DNA of 64,000 bases from Glycomyces luteolus (GCF_027622875.1 NZ_JAPZVP010000001.1:148279-212278); one strand, 5' to 3'; positions 33,301 through 42,324 are shown, numbered from the stretch's first letter. Translations and numbers: made by a program. The notes: generated by a model not told the origin, from the sequence alone.

Positions 33301-35237
33301 AGGCACAGGACTTCACCGTCGTCGGCATCGGCGACATGGGCGGCGACGTGTTCGGCAACGGGATGCTGCTCTCCGAGCACATCCGGCTCGTGGCCGCGTT
33401 CAACCACATGCACATCTTCATCGACCCGAACCCGGTCGCCGCGGCGTCCTTCGCCGAGCGCCGCCGCCTGTTCGAACTGCCCCGCTCCACCTGGGCCGAC
33501 TACGACCCGACCCTCATCTCCGCGGGCGGCGGCGTGTGGGAACGAGCCGCCAAATCCATCCCCGTCTCCGACGAGGTGCGCACCGCCCTCGGCATCGACG
33601 CCGACGTCAAGGACCTGACACCGCCCGAGCTCATCCGCGCCATCCTCACCGCCCCGGTCGACCTCCTGTGGAACGGCGGCATCGGCACCTACGTGAAGTC
33701 CTCGGCGCAGACCGACGCGGACGCGGGGGACAAGGCCAACGACGCCGTGCGCGTCAACGGCGAGCAACTGCGCTGCCGCGTGGTGGGCGAGGGCGGGAAC
33801 CTCGGATTCACGCAGCTCGGCCGCATCGAGTACGCGCAGTCGGGCGGGCCCGAAGGCCTCGGCGGGCGCTGCAACACCGACTTCATCGACAACTCGGCCG
33901 GCGTCGACACCTCGGACCACGAGGTCAACATCAAGATCCTGCTGCGCTCGGCCGCACTCACCGGACGCGTCGACCCCGGCAGCCGCGACAAGCTGTTCAT
34001 GGACATGGCCGACGACGTCGCCGAAGCGGTGCTCGCCGACAACTACGGGCAGAACATGGCGCTGGCGAACGCCCAGCGGCTCGGCGTGCGGCTCCTGCCC
34101 GTCCACATCCGACTCATGAAGTACCTGGAGAAGACCGTCAGCCTCGACCGCGAGATCGAGGGCCTGCCGAGCGACAAGCAGCTCAAGGAGCGGGTCGCCA
34201 CGGGCACGGCGCTCACCGAGCCCGAACTCTCGGTGCTCCTGTCGTACGTGAAGATCTGGGCGAAGCGGGCGGTGCTCGACTCCGCACTGCCCGATGAGGA
34301 CTGGACCGCGCCGGTGCTGCGCGAGTACTTCCCGGCGCCGCTGCGCGAACCGTACGCCGACCTCATGGCCGACCACCCGCTGCGGCGCGAGATCGTCGCG
34401 ACCGCGGTCGTCGGCGAGGCAGTGAACCGCGCGGGCACGACGTTCCTGTTCCGCATCGCCGACGAGACCGGCGCCGACGTCGTGGACGTGGTGCGCGCGT
34501 ACGTGATCATCCGGGACGCGTTCGGCCTGCCGGGGCTGTGGCGGCGCATCGAGGCGCTCGACAACCAGGTGCCGCAGGACGCGCAGATCGCGGGCATGCT
34601 GGTGATCCGCAGGCTGCTCGACCGGGGCGTGCGGTGGCTGGTGCAGCACCGGCGCGGGACCTTGGACGTGTCGGCGGAGATCGAGCGGCTGCGGCCGGGG
34701 CTCGCGGTGCTGCAGCCGCGGCTGCCGGAGCTGCTGCACGACTCCGAGGCGGTCGGGTTCGAGGAGTTCAGCGACGAGCTGGAGGAGCAGGGGATGCCCG
34801 CGCAGATCGCACGGGACGCCTCGGCGCCGATCTTCGGGTTCGGGCTGGTCGACGTGGTCGAATGCGCGCGGCTGTACGAGACGGATCTCGAGCAGACGGC
34901 CGAGGTGTACTACGAGATCGCGGCGCGGGTGCACCTCGACGCGATCCTCAACGAGATCTCGGCGCTGCCGCGCACGAACCGCTGGCAGACGCTGGCGCGG
35001 TCGGCGCTGCGGTACGACCTGTACGGCGCGATGGCGGCCCTGACCGCGAGCGTGCTCCAGACGAAGCCGGGCACGGAGCCGGCCGAGGCGGTCGATTCGT
35101 GGGCGGAGCGGAACGCCGCCGCGATCGCGATGCTGCACGAGGCGACGGCCGAGGCGGCGCGCTCGGACGAGAAGCTCGCGGTGCTGTCGGTCTCGCTGCG
35201 CCAGATCAGGAGCCTGGTCGAGACCGACGGGGAGTGA
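30372..35237 (+). CDS. gdh: NAD-dependent glutamate dehydrogenase, large (180-kDa) type
   Basis: A 1621-residue GDH of the L_180 class (oxidative deamination of glutamate to 2-oxoglutarate with NAD+). The N-terminal half holds regulatory ACT-like regions. The catalytic core begins near residue 790 (KEYVAFKFDARAIDFLPKPRP, then RYGRVARGGLRWSDR). The NAD site GIGDMGGDVFGNG lies at 985-997. A long helical C-terminal domain follows. The length matches the class. It starts at GTG with GGAG nine bases upstream. It is a single gene, followed by an inverted repeat. It likely serves glutamate catabolism and nitrogen balance; a glutamate uptake operon lies 7 kb downstream. Confidence 0.93.
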   Translation: MLAFIGDEEFRETLPDREELLQEAARLAGSDASLARLVELYWSLVSDDDLVGRSAQQLLETTAHHRRMAEVRAPGQIALELDCPEDAEGPDAASSTRVDIVCDDSPFLVDSLTGLFNEHGIDVSVFVHPIVPVRRDDEGALTAAPADGGRPESWMHIETQRVADPAFLAELEQDILEVLSDVSACVTDWQAMRAKALQIAEDLDRVAHGVECTTPLPVPPKDIDDTVELLRWLADDKFTFLGFRQYRLTGEGDDEALTPLAETGLGLLRKAPTAPRPLSSFNTDARSQISEKRLLVITKSNARSTVHRTSFMDYIGVKTFDANGEPDGELRFLGLFTSAAYLSSVTELPVVRRKVEDVLARSGVTLSSHSGKDLVTALETYPRDELFQARTDDLYTTAMGVLRLAGRRRLRLFARRDVYGRFYSCLVYLPRDRYNTENRQKIEEILRRRLRGSQIDYDARVTESVLARLHFVVRIDPFADHPPVDVDAIQAELADATRSWDADLVLQLDHHIGEGQARTLAKAYASAYPPAYKAEHPPIDAAKDIAKLEMLREPGDMELQLFRRGGDDADVHFKVYAFEQPVGLSEALPVLRHLGVRVAEERPYHIKRADGTIHLHDFGLQLPGRAAESVPQLRIRFENAFRAAWTGEAESDPFNELVIAAGLTWRQVVVLRALAKYLRQCGFVFSQAFIASTLGAYPAIAANLVRLFEARFDPRVGADRAAAVERIDASLAEGLAAVPNLDADRILRAFLTLIRSTLRTSYFQRAASGRPKEYVAFKFDARAIDFLPKPRPMFEVFVYSPNFEGVHMRYGRVARGGLRWSDRKEDFRTEILGLVKAQEVKNTVITPVGAKGGFVLKRTDFNDRADFQAEGVARYREFISALLDITDNRDADNTVVPPPNVVRHDGDDPYLVVAADKGTATFSDVANGVAAEYGFWLGDAFASGGSVGYDHKKMGITARGAWESVKRHFRAEGLDTQAQDFTVVGIGDMGGDVFGNGMLLSEHIRLVAAFNHMHIFIDPNPVAAASFAERRRLFELPRSTWADYDPTLISAGGGVWERAAKSIPVSDEVRTALGIDADVKDLTPPELIRAILTAPVDLLWNGGIGTYVKSSAQTDADAGDKANDAVRVNGEQLRCRVVGEGGNLGFTQLGRIEYAQSGGPEGLGGRCNTDFIDNSAGVDTSDHEVNIKILLRSAALTGRVDPGSRDKLFMDMADDVAEAVLADNYGQNMALANAQRLGVRLLPVHIRLMKYLEKTVSLDREIEGLPSDKQLKERVATGTALTEPELSVLLSYVKIWAKRAVLDSALPDEDWTAPVLREYFPAPLREPYADLMADHPLRREIVATAVVGEAVNRAGTTFLFRIADETGADVVDVVRAYVIIRDAFGLPGLWRRIEALDNQVPQDAQIAGMLVIRRLLDRGVRWLVQHRRGTLDVSAEIERLRPGLAVLQPRLPELLHDSEAVGFEEFSDELEEQGMPAQIARDASAPIFGFGLVDVVECARLYETDLEQTAEVYYEIAARVHLDAILNEISALPRTNRWQTLARSALRYDLYGAMAALTASVLQTKPGTEPAEAVDSWAERNAAAIAMLHEATAEAARSDEKLAVLSVSLRQIRSLVETDGE

Positions 35238-35279
35238 ACGGAACCGGGGGTTTCGCGGGCAGGGTCCGAGCCGCTGAGG

Positions 35280-35333
35280 CCTGAATCGCGGGCCCCCGGT
35301 GCAAACCCTGACACGGGGGTCCGACGATTCAGG
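35280..35333. terminator. nested inverted repeat after the glutamate dehydrogenase gene
   Basis: CCTGAATCG (35280-35288) and CGATTCAGG (35325-35333) are perfectly complementary. Inside them a GGGCCCCCG arm pairs with CGGGGGTCC with one mismatch. It could be a terminator or an operator for the following ROK gene. It also contains the ACCCTGAC-N3-GGGGT element shared with 50002-50017. Confidence 0.55.
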
Positions 35334-35474
35334 ACCGGTTGCTCGGGCGGTGTGAGCGAGATCGCGCGGGCCGTCGGCGTTTACCGATCACGCGTTCGGC
35401 TTTCGCGCGCTAGCTGCGGCAGTGCCGGGTGGGAGCCCGTGGATAATGTGGGCTCGTAGGAGAAGGAAGTACGA

Positions 35475-36644
35475 ATGCCGAAGAGCCACACCCCCGGGGT
35501 GCCGAAACTGCTGCGCGTCCTCAATGACCAGGCAGCGTTGAAGCTCCTGCTGGAAGACGGTCCCCAGACCCGCGCCCAGCTCGCCGAGCGGACCTCGATG
35601 TCGAAGGTCACCGCGTCGCAGATGATGGAGCGCCTCCAGTCCCGCGGCCTCGTCGAGGTCGTCGGCTCCAAGTCCGGCGGGCGCGGCCCCAACGCGTCGC
35701 TGTACGCGGCCGTGCCGACCTTCACGTACGTGGTCGGCATCGAGGTCGGCCCCGTGACCACGAAGGGCGCCTGCGCCGACTTCACGGGCCGCATCGTCGG
35801 CCGCGCCGAGATCGACGTCGAACATTCGACCGACCCGGTGGCCGTGGTCCGCCGCGTCGTGACCGACTCGGTCGCCGACGCGGGCGTCGAGATGTCGAAG
35901 GTGCAGCGGATCGTCCTCGGCACTCCCGGCGTCATCGACCCCGCGAGCGGCGACATCGGCTTCTCCTGGAACCTCCCGGCCTGGCACCGGGGCCTGCGCA
36001 CCGCGCTGAACGAGGAGTTCACGCCGGACGTCGAGATCGAGAACGACGTCAACCTGGCCTGCCTCGCCGAGCAGCGCTCCGGCGGCGCGGGCGGGGCCAC
36101 CGACTTCGTGTACGCGTGGTTCGGCGGGGGCCTCGGCCTCGGCGTCATCCTCAACGGCCGGCTCTACCGGGGCGCGAGCGGCGCCGCCGGCGAGATCGGC
36201 TTCCTGCCCGTCCCCGGCGGCGAACTGCCCACCGGCGGCGTCGTCACGCGCCTCTCCAAAGGCTCCTACCAGCGCGTCATCGGCGGCGACGCCGTCATCG
36301 ACCTCGGCGCGAAGCACGGTTTCGAGGCCGCCGAACCCGAGGACGTCCTGACCCAGGCGATCGCCGCGGGCCCGGAGGGCGCGGCCTGCCTGGACGAGAT
36401 CGCCCGCGGCATCGCCCTGGGCATCGTCGCCGTCTGCGTCCTCCTGGACCCCACGGTGGTCGTCCTCGGCGGGCCCGTCGGCTACGCGGGCGGGCTCGAA
36501 CTCGCCGGGCGCGTCGCCGCCCAGACCTCCCAGCTCGCACCGGTCAACCCGAGCGTGGTCGCCGGATCGGTCGTCGACGAACCGGTCATGCGCGGCGCGA
36601 TCCTCCACGGCCTCGACGCGGTCCGCGAAAGCCTCTTCGACTGA
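35475..36644 (+). CDS. ROK family transcriptional regulator
   Basis: A 389-residue ROK protein: winged helix at about residues 18-62 (TRAQLAERTSMSKVTASQMMERL), then the actin-like fold with GTPGVIDPASG, an IENDVNLACLAE motif and a GAAGEIGFLP motif. The Cys-rich zinc motif of many ROK proteins (present in the copy at 7509-8699) is missing; a LPVPGGELPTGG loop stands there instead. It is a probable sugar-responsive repressor with no obvious target beside it. AGGAGAAGG before the ATG fixes the start; the gene ends at a perfect terminator. Confidence 0.85.
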   Translation: MPKSHTPGVPKLLRVLNDQAALKLLLEDGPQTRAQLAERTSMSKVTASQMMERLQSRGLVEVVGSKSGGRGPNASLYAAVPTFTYVVGIEVGPVTTKGACADFTGRIVGRAEIDVEHSTDPVAVVRRVVTDSVADAGVEMSKVQRIVLGTPGVIDPASGDIGFSWNLPAWHRGLRTALNEEFTPDVEIENDVNLACLAEQRSGGAGGATDFVYAWFGGGLGLGVILNGRLYRGASGAAGEIGFLPVPGGELPTGGVVTRLSKGSYQRVIGGDAVIDLGAKHGFEAAEPEDVLTQAIAAGPEGAACLDEIARGIALGIVAVCVLLDPTVVVLGGPVGYAGGLELAGRVAAQTSQLAPVNPSVVAGSVVDEPVMRGAILHGLDAVRESLFD

Positions 36645-36670
36645 AACACCCCGACACCGCCTGGAACACA

Positions 36671-36704
36671 CGACGCCGCCCGCGGCAATCCGCGGGCGGC
36701 GTCG
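36671..36704 (+). terminator. intrinsic terminator after ROK gene
   Basis: A perfect 15-bp stem (36671-36685 with 36690-36704) with a CAAT loop, 27 bases after the stop codon. Confidence 0.85.
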
Positions 36705-36726
36705 CTCCGTTCACTCTCGGCTCAAG

Positions 36727-36905
36727 CAGTGATATGCCACGCGGCACGTATCACGCGCCACCGCACGGGCTCGGCCCCAGCGGCTCTCGCCCTCGGAACA
36801 CAGTGGCATATCACGTGCCACACGCCACCGATCTGGTGTTGTTCCAACGGCTCTCCCCGCTGGAACACAGTGGCATATCACGCATCACGCGCTACCGCAC
36901 GGAGG
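36727..36905. repeat. three tandem imperfect repeats of 67-74 bases
   Basis: Units start with CAGTG at 36727, 36801 and 36868. Units 1 and 2 end in CTCTC-rich sequence and GGAACA. The second and third share CAGTGGCATATCACG exactly; the first carries the inverse form GATATGCCAC. Each unit continues with CACGC and ACCG elements. The third runs into the 3' end of the ABC permease gene, so the array occupies nearly the whole convergent gap. Confidence 0.75.
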
Positions 36906-36908
36906 CGG

Positions 36909-37925
36909 CTATGACACGTCGCGCCGCTGGAACGCCCACGTCGCCAACACCGCGAACCCGAGCACGATCCCGCCGAGCAGCAGCCCGGCCTCGCTCGCGG
37001 TGATGACCATGACATCCGCCGTCTCCGCATAGAGATCGGTCCAGTCGTACAGCTCCGTCTTCCCGTCGACCCACGCCGTCACCCACGTGTACAACGACAA
37101 ACGCTCCGAGAACGGCATCTGCAGCGCCATGGCCGCGATCCGCACCAGCATGTCGCCGACGATCAGGTAACCGGCGATGATCCCGCCGGAGATCGCCGTG
37201 TGCCGCCCCAGCATCGCCAGCGACGCGCCGAGCACCGTCATGCCGACCGACAGCACCGCGGCGCGCGCGAACTTCGGCAGGTTCTCGTCCCACCACCCCG
37301 CGTCCACACCGCTGACATCACCGCGGACGGACGCGGCCAAGTACAGCAGCCCGAACGCGAGCAGCATCAGCGCGAGCACCGCCGCCGCGCACACCGCCGC
37401 CGCGGCACCGAGCTTCGTACCCCACACCCGCATCCGGTTCGGGTGCCACAGCAGCAGGTTCGCCATGCCCCCGCTCGACCACTCGGCGCCGATCGCCGAC
37501 GACGCGAGCATCATCATGACCAGGCCCGCGACGATCGCCACGCCGATGAGCAGCAGCGGGCTCTCCTCGGCGAAGTCGAACGTGTACGTCCAGATGAGAT
37601 CCTCGGCCGTCCACACGCCGAAGAGTTCGGCGCAGGCCTCCTCGTGGCTCAGCCCGTCGTAGTACGGGTCGTCTTCGACCCATTCGTAATCGGGCCCTTC
37701 GAGATACGCCTCGTCCTCGATGCACGCCTCGTACTCGTAGTTCTCCTCGTTCATCCGGTCGGCCTCGGCCTGCGCCTCCTCGAGCGCCTCCGCCGTCGGG
37801 CCCTTGCTCGACGTGAACCAGAAGACCCCGGCCAGCACCAGCACCCCGGCCGCCGCGATGATCCCGAAGATCAGCGACAGGCGGCGGCGCGCGATGCGCC
37901 GCAATTCGGCTTTGAACAGGTTCAC
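36909..37925 (-). CDS. ABC transporter permease with acidic extracytoplasmic domain
   Basis: A 338-residue permease of the ABC-2 type: one N-terminal transmembrane helix (about 18-38), an extracytoplasmic loop of about 90 residues, then five more helices. The loop (about 42-130) is strikingly rich in Glu, Asp and Tyr and has two Cys (EACIEDEAYLEG, HEEACAELFG) that could form a disulfide. It partners the ATPase gene whose stop overlaps its start by 4 bases. Substrate unknown; resistance or signalling transporters of this layout often export lipids or peptides. Confidence 0.75.
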   Translation of the reverse strand: MNLFKAELRRIARRRLSLIFGIIAAAGVLVLAGVFWFTSSKGPTAEALEEAQAEADRMNEENYEYEACIEDEAYLEGPDYEWVEDDPYYDGLSHEEACAELFGVWTAEDLIWTYTFDFAEESPLLLIGVAIVAGLVMMMLASSAIGAEWSSGGMANLLLWHPNRMRVWGTKLGAAAAVCAAAVLALMLLAFGLLYLAASVRGDVSGVDAGWWDENLPKFARAAVLSVGMTVLGASLAMLGRHTAISGGIIAGYLIVGDMLVRIAAMALQMPFSERLSLYTWVTAWVDGKTELYDWTDLYAETADVMVITASEAGLLLGGIVLGFAVLATWAFQRRDVS

Positions 37926-38986
37926 CGCTCGGCCCCTTCCGACTCGACCTCGATCGTCACGTCGCCGACAGCGACCTCGGCCGGCGCCGCCGGCACCACC
38001 GCCGACTCCCCGATCTGCACGGTCTGCCCCGGCACCGGCGCCGTGCCGGTCAGCTCCAGGAACACCGACTCCAGGTTCTTCGTCTCGGTCCGCAACTCGG
38101 ACAGGTAGATGCCCGCGTCAGCGAGCGTCTTCGTCACCCAAGAGGCCTCCGGTGCGCCCCTGACCACGAGCCGGTCGCGGTCGACCGAAGCCGTCACCGC
38201 CGCCTTCGCCGCGTCGAGCGAACCCGAAGCCGCCGTGAGCGCCTCCGCCGCCTCCGGCAGCGACGCCGCGTCCGGGAACCTGACCGTCAGACTCGAATCG
38301 CCGTGACCGGCGATGATGTCGGCGACGCTGCCGTCCACGATGCGCCGTCCCCTGGAGACGATCGTCATCGAGTCGCACAACTGCTGCACCTCGGAGAGCA
38401 GGTGCGAACTGACCACCACGGTCACGCCCTGCGAATGCGCGAGCCACTGCAGCAGCTCGCGCATGTGGTGGATCCCGGCCGGGTCGAGGCCGTTCGCCGG
38501 CTCGTCCAGGATCAGCAGCTGCGGCTGCTTCAGCAGCGCCTGCGCGACCGCGAGGCGCTGGCGCATGCCCAGCGAATAGCCCTTGACGGACGCCTTCGCG
38601 GCGTCGCGCAGACCCACCTGCTCCAGGACCTCCTCGACGCGCGTCTTCGAGACGCCCGCGCTCTCGGCGAGCAGCTGGAGCGTGAGGCGCCCGGAGAAGT
38701 GCTTGAAGAACTGGGGGGACTCGACGACCGCGCCGATCCGCGCGACCACGTCCGGCAGGCGCTGGGGCACCTCTTCGCCGAAGATCCGCATGGTCCCGCC
38801 GTCGACGCGGATGAGACCGAGCAGGGCCCGCAGGGTCGTGGTCTTCCCGGAGCCGTTCGGGCCCAGGAAGCCGTGCACCTGGCCGGCGGCGACCTCGAGG
38901 TCGAGGCCGTCCAAAGCGTTGTGCGGCTGACGGAAGGCCCTCGAATAGGTCTTCCTCAGCCCCGAAATCTCGATGATGGGGGGCAT
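37922..38986 (-). CDS. ABC transporter ATP-binding protein
   Basis: A 354-residue ATPase: Walker A GPNGSGKTT (about residues 43-51), signature YSLGMRQR, Walker B LLILDEPANGLDP, and a switch His in VSSHLL. About 130 residues follow the ATPase domain, including an acidic, Val-rich tail, as in multidrug (DrrA/CcmA-like) ATPases. It forms an operon with the permease (ATGA overlap). Its divergent neighbour is another ABC ATPase, 239 bases away. Confidence 0.85.
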   Translation of the reverse strand: MPPIIEISGLRKTYSRAFRQPHNALDGLDLEVAAGQVHGFLGPNGSGKTTTLRALLGLIRVDGGTMRIFGEEVPQRLPDVVARIGAVVESPQFFKHFSGRLTLQLLAESAGVSKTRVEEVLEQVGLRDAAKASVKGYSLGMRQRLAVAQALLKQPQLLILDEPANGLDPAGIHHMRELLQWLAHSQGVTVVVSSHLLSEVQQLCDSMTIVSRGRRIVDGSVADIIAGHGDSSLTVRFPDAASLPEAAEALTAASGSLDAAKAAVTASVDRDRLVVRGAPEASWVTKTLADAGIYLSELRTETKNLESVFLELTGTAPVPGQTVQIGESAVVPAAPAEVAVGDVTIEVESEGAER

Positions 38987-39225
38987 CTGCTCATTCCAGT
39001 TAGGACGTACATGGTCAGGGTGTCCGGACGCGGGTGCGGCGGCACCGGGTGGCGCCTCCGCCCGCGGGACCGGCGTCCCTAGGTCAGACGCCGCCAGGCG
39101 CGGCGTCGTTGCACGGCCCGGGGACTCGCTCCGGGACGCCGACGGGGCATTCGCCCGTGTGTCGCAGCCCCGCCGCCGAGGGCCGCCCGCGCCCGCTCCT
39201 CCGGAGCCCGTGGTTTCATTGACCC

Positions 39226-40017
39226 GTGGCTCAGTCTGAACGCGTCCTCGACCTGTCCGGCGTCACCGTCCGACGCGGCGGCAACCAGCTCCTCGACGGC
39301 ATCGACTGGCAAGTCGACGCCTCACAGCGCTGGGTCGTCCTCGGCCCCAACGGCGCCGGGAAGACGACGCTGCTCAACCTAGCGGCAGCCCGCAACCACC
39401 CGACCTCGGGCGTGGTGGAGATCCTCGGCGAACGCCTCGGCCGCGTCGACGTGTTCGAACTGCGCCCGCGCATCGGCCTGACCACCACCCAGGTCGCCGA
39501 CGCCATCCCGAACGACGAGAAGGCCTTCGACGTCGTCCGCACCGCCGCCTGGGGCATGATGGGCCACTGGCGCGAGGAGTACGACCCGCAGGACGACGAG
39601 CGCGCCGGATCGCTCATGCGCTGGCTCGGCGTCGCGCAGCTCGCCGACCGGCTGTTCGGGACGCTCTCGGAGGGCGAACGCAAGCGCGTCCTCATCGCCC
39701 GGGCGCTCATGACCGACCCGGAGCTGCTGCTGCTCGACGAGCCCGCGGCCGGGCTCGACCTGGGCGCGCGCGAAGCGCTCGTGGCGACACTCGCGGGCCT
39801 CGCCCGAGACGAGGCCGCCCCGGCCCTGGTGCTCGTGACCCACCACGTGGAGGAGATCCCGCCCGGGTTCACCCACGCGCTGGTCCTCTCGGGCGGCGGC
39901 GTGGTCGCCGCCGGCCCGATCGCGGAGGCCCTCACCTCCGAGACCCTCTCCAAGGCCTTCGGCCTCCCGCTCACCCTCACCGCCAACGGCAACCGCTACA
40001 CCGCCACCGCCGCCTGA
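39226..40017 (+). CDS. ABC transporter ATP-binding protein (orphan)
   Basis: A 263-residue ATPase with Walker A GPNGAGKTT, the signature LSEGERKR, Walker B LLLLDEPAAGLD and a His switch in VTHHVEEIP. The type resembles YlmA/ModF-like or iron-type ATPases usually found without a permease gene next door, as here. GTG start at 39226. The following gene is unrelated. The function is unclear beyond ATP hydrolysis. Confidence 0.8.
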   Translation: MAQSERVLDLSGVTVRRGGNQLLDGIDWQVDASQRWVVLGPNGAGKTTLLNLAAARNHPTSGVVEILGERLGRVDVFELRPRIGLTTTQVADAIPNDEKAFDVVRTAAWGMMGHWREEYDPQDDERAGSLMRWLGVAQLADRLFGTLSEGERKRVLIARALMTDPELLLLDEPAAGLDLGAREALVATLAGLARDEAAPALVLVTHHVEEIPPGFTHALVLSGGGVVAAGPIAEALTSETLSKAFGLPLTLTANGNRYTATAA

Positions 40018-40209
40018 CCGCAAAGCGTGAACCGCGCCACCCTCGCGCGGAACCCGCCCGAAAATGTCGCACCCCAATGCCAGGGTGTTGACCGGGGCCC
40101 GGAACACGGCCCCAGCGCCTCGGCCCCTGCCCTCGTTTTCCCGCCCCGGAGGCTCCCCTCACACGCGCAGCGTTCGCCGCGCATGGGCGCCACCGGTTAG
40201 GCTGACCCG

Positions 40210-41592
40210 GTGAGATTTCGGTGGTGGCGTGCGACGGTCGTGACGGCCGTCGCCGTTTTCGCGCTCGTCTACCTCGCCGGCCTGACCCGCCTCGGCGAGG
40301 CCGAAGCCGACCAGCTCCAAGCGGTCCCCGTCCTCGCGGCCGACCCCGCGGGCGAGCTCGCCGCGCTGCGCTCCGACGCCCCGGTCCCCGGCGACGACCC
40401 GGCCGCCGCACTCGAGTCGGCCCTCGCCGATCCCGCGACCGCCGCCGAGCTCGTCGCCGCCGAACCCACCGCCGACTCCGGCGAACTCGGCGCCGCCCTC
40501 GCCGACCTCTACGACGCCGGCGGCGACCTCGACCCCCTCGACGTCAACGCCTTCTTCACCGGCCTCGGCGAGGACGCCACCGCCTGGCTCGCCGTCCTCT
40601 ACCCCTCCGTCGTCGCCGAGATGCCCGGCGCCCCCTTCGACGCCCGCATCACCGCCAACCAGCTCATCCTCGAAGCCACCACGGCGGCCTCCGCCGCCTA
40701 CGACAGCCCCTCACGGCCCTGGTCCGACGAGGCCGAGCGGCCCGCCCGCGAAGAACTCCAGGCGCTCGTCGGCACCGACCGCCAGTTCCTCTACCTCGAC
40801 CCCTACAACAACAACGGCGACGGCTCCTGGATCGAAGTCGTCGGCGACCTCGACACCGCCGAGAACGTCGCCGTCCTCGTCCCCGGCGGCTCCGCCGTCC
40901 TCTCCAGCGAGAACTTCGAGCTCTACTACAACCGCGCCAAATCCTTCGTCGACGCCGCCGACGGCGAACTCGCCATCGTCGTCTGGGCCGCCGCCTCCTG
41001 GCCCTCCGGCTGGGTCGAGGAGTCCTGGGCCTCCTGGTCGCAGGTCGCCGCCGAAAGCCTCGCGTCCTTCACGTTCGACCTGCGCAACCAGATCGGCGAG
41101 GACACCCCGCTCACCCTCACCGGCCACTCCTACGGCGGCGCCGTCATCGGCTACGCCGAGACCTACGACCTCGAAGCCGACCGGGTCCTCCACATCGCCT
41201 CAGCCGGCATGGGCAACGACGTCTACAGCCCCGCCGACTACACCGAGCCCTGCCGCCCCCGCTACTCGATCACCGGCCCCGGCGACCCGATCTCCTACGT
41301 CCAGGGCATGCCCTACGTGCCGCTCCTCGGCCACGGCGCCGACCCCGACGACTTCCCCGGGAACCGCAACCTCGTCACCGGCAACCTCTCCGACGCCCCC
41401 GACGCCGTCGACGACTACGGCCTCAGCCTCGCCGACCAGGGCATCTCCGGCAAACCCGTCGAAGGCGTCCACTCGCACTCGGAGATCTTCTACCCCGAGT
41501 CCGACGCGTGGAACAACATCTTCAAGGTCCTGCTCGGCGAGACCCCCGAACTCGCCGCCGAGCAGCCCGAACCCTACGAAGCCTGCTCCTAG
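40210..41592 (+). CDS. secreted/anchored alpha/beta hydrolase (DUF1023)
   Basis: A 460-residue protein with an N-terminal transmembrane or signal segment (WRATVVTAVAVFALVYLAGL), an Asp/Ala-rich spacer, and a C-terminal alpha/beta-hydrolase domain of the DUF1023 type. The nucleophile elbow is GHSYGG (Ser307). A Gly-Asp-Pro loop and a histidine near the end (HSHSEIF) may complete the triad. DUF1023 proteins are common in actinobacteria, often with putative lipase or esterase activity. GTG start; no close partner gene. Confidence 0.75.
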   Translation: MRFRWWRATVVTAVAVFALVYLAGLTRLGEAEADQLQAVPVLAADPAGELAALRSDAPVPGDDPAAALESALADPATAAELVAAEPTADSGELGAALADLYDAGGDLDPLDVNAFFTGLGEDATAWLAVLYPSVVAEMPGAPFDARITANQLILEATTAASAAYDSPSRPWSDEAERPAREELQALVGTDRQFLYLDPYNNNGDGSWIEVVGDLDTAENVAVLVPGGSAVLSSENFELYYNRAKSFVDAADGELAIVVWAAASWPSGWVEESWASWSQVAAESLASFTFDLRNQIGEDTPLTLTGHSYGGAVIGYAETYDLEADRVLHIASAGMGNDVYSPADYTEPCRPRYSITGPGDPISYVQGMPYVPLLGHGADPDDFPGNRNLVTGNLSDAPDAVDDYGLSLADQGISGKPVEGVHSHSEIFYPESDAWNNIFKVLLGETPELAAEQPEPYEACS

Positions 41593-41601
41593 ACGACGCG
41601 A

Positions 41602-41644
41602 AACGGGCGCGGCGGCCCCTACCGGGCCGGGCACCGCGCCCGTT
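41602..41644. terminator. bidirectional terminator
   Basis: AACGGGCGCGG at 41602-41612 pairs perfectly with CCGCGCCCGTT at 41634-41644, between the convergent hydrolase and lipB genes. Confidence 0.7.
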
Positions 41645-41655
41645 CACAACAACTC

Positions 41656-42324
41656 CTAGCGCTCGAGCAGCAGCCCGAGATGCTTCTCCACCACCGGCAG
41701 GACCTCCTCGACCGTGACCTCGCGGCCCAGCTCCTGCGACAGGCTCGTCACGTCCGCATCGGTGATCGCGCACGGCGCGATCCGCTCCCAGTAGCTCATG
41801 TCCGGGTTGCAGTTCAGCGCGAAGCCGTGCATGGTCGTCGCCCAACGCACCCGCACCCCGATCGCGCAGATCTTCCGCTCCGGGCCCCGATCGTCCTCCG
41901 GCAGCCACACGCCCGTGCGGTCGTGCATCCGCCCGCGCGCCGACACGACCCCGAACTCGTGGCAGACCGCCGCGATCGCGTCCTCCACCCGCCGCACGTA
42001 GCCGACCACATCGACCTTGTTGCGCATCTTCATGATCGGGTAGCCGACCAGCTGCCCCGGCCCGTGCCACGTGATCTGCCCGCCCCGGTCGACCGTGACG
42101 ACCGGCGTGCCGTCCTGCGGCAGCGCCCACGTCTCGGTCCGGCGCCCGGCGGTGTACACGCTCGGATGCTCGAGGAGCAGCACGGTATCGCCGATCTCAT
42201 CGTCGATCCGCCGCTGCTGCAGCTCCTTCTGGTAGTCCCAGGCCTCCTGGTAGTCCACCAGGCCGCGCCGTTCGACGGTGATCTTCCCGCCTGCGACGCT
42301 CGCGGTTCCCACGGTTGCGGTCAT
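41656..42324 (-). CDS. lipB: octanoyl-[ACP]:protein N-octanoyltransferase
   Basis: LipB (222 residues) moves octanoate from acyl carrier protein to lipoyl domains. Family motifs: [10 protein letters not shown] (53-62), [13 protein letters not shown] (79-91), and the catalytic pair Lys151 (RKICAIG) and Cys185 (APCAIT). The length is typical. No lipA follows in this window. It is divergent from the glutamate transporter operon, with 250 bases between the two start codons. ATG at 42324. Confidence 0.93.
   Translation of the reverse strand: MTATVGTASVAGGKITVERRGLVDYQEAWDYQKELQQRRIDDEIGDTVLLLEHPSVYTAGRRTETWALPQDGTPVVTVDRGGQITWHGPGQLVGYPIMKMRNKVDVVGYVRRVEDAIAAVCHEFGVVSARGRMHDRTGVWLPEDDRGPERKICAIGVRVRWATTMHGFALNCNPDMSYWERIAPCAITDADVTSLSQELGREVTVEEVLPVVEKHLGLLLER

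Noticed and set aside
30468-35138. A 1556-codon open frame on the minus strand opposite the glutamate dehydrogenase gene
   Set aside because: Arg/Val/Asp-rich nonsense of the kind produced opposite GC-rich genes; the plus-strand gene has full GDH motifs.
36727-36905. CRISPR array
   Set aside because: Only three imperfect units of unequal length, partly inverted, with no constant spacers and no cas genes.
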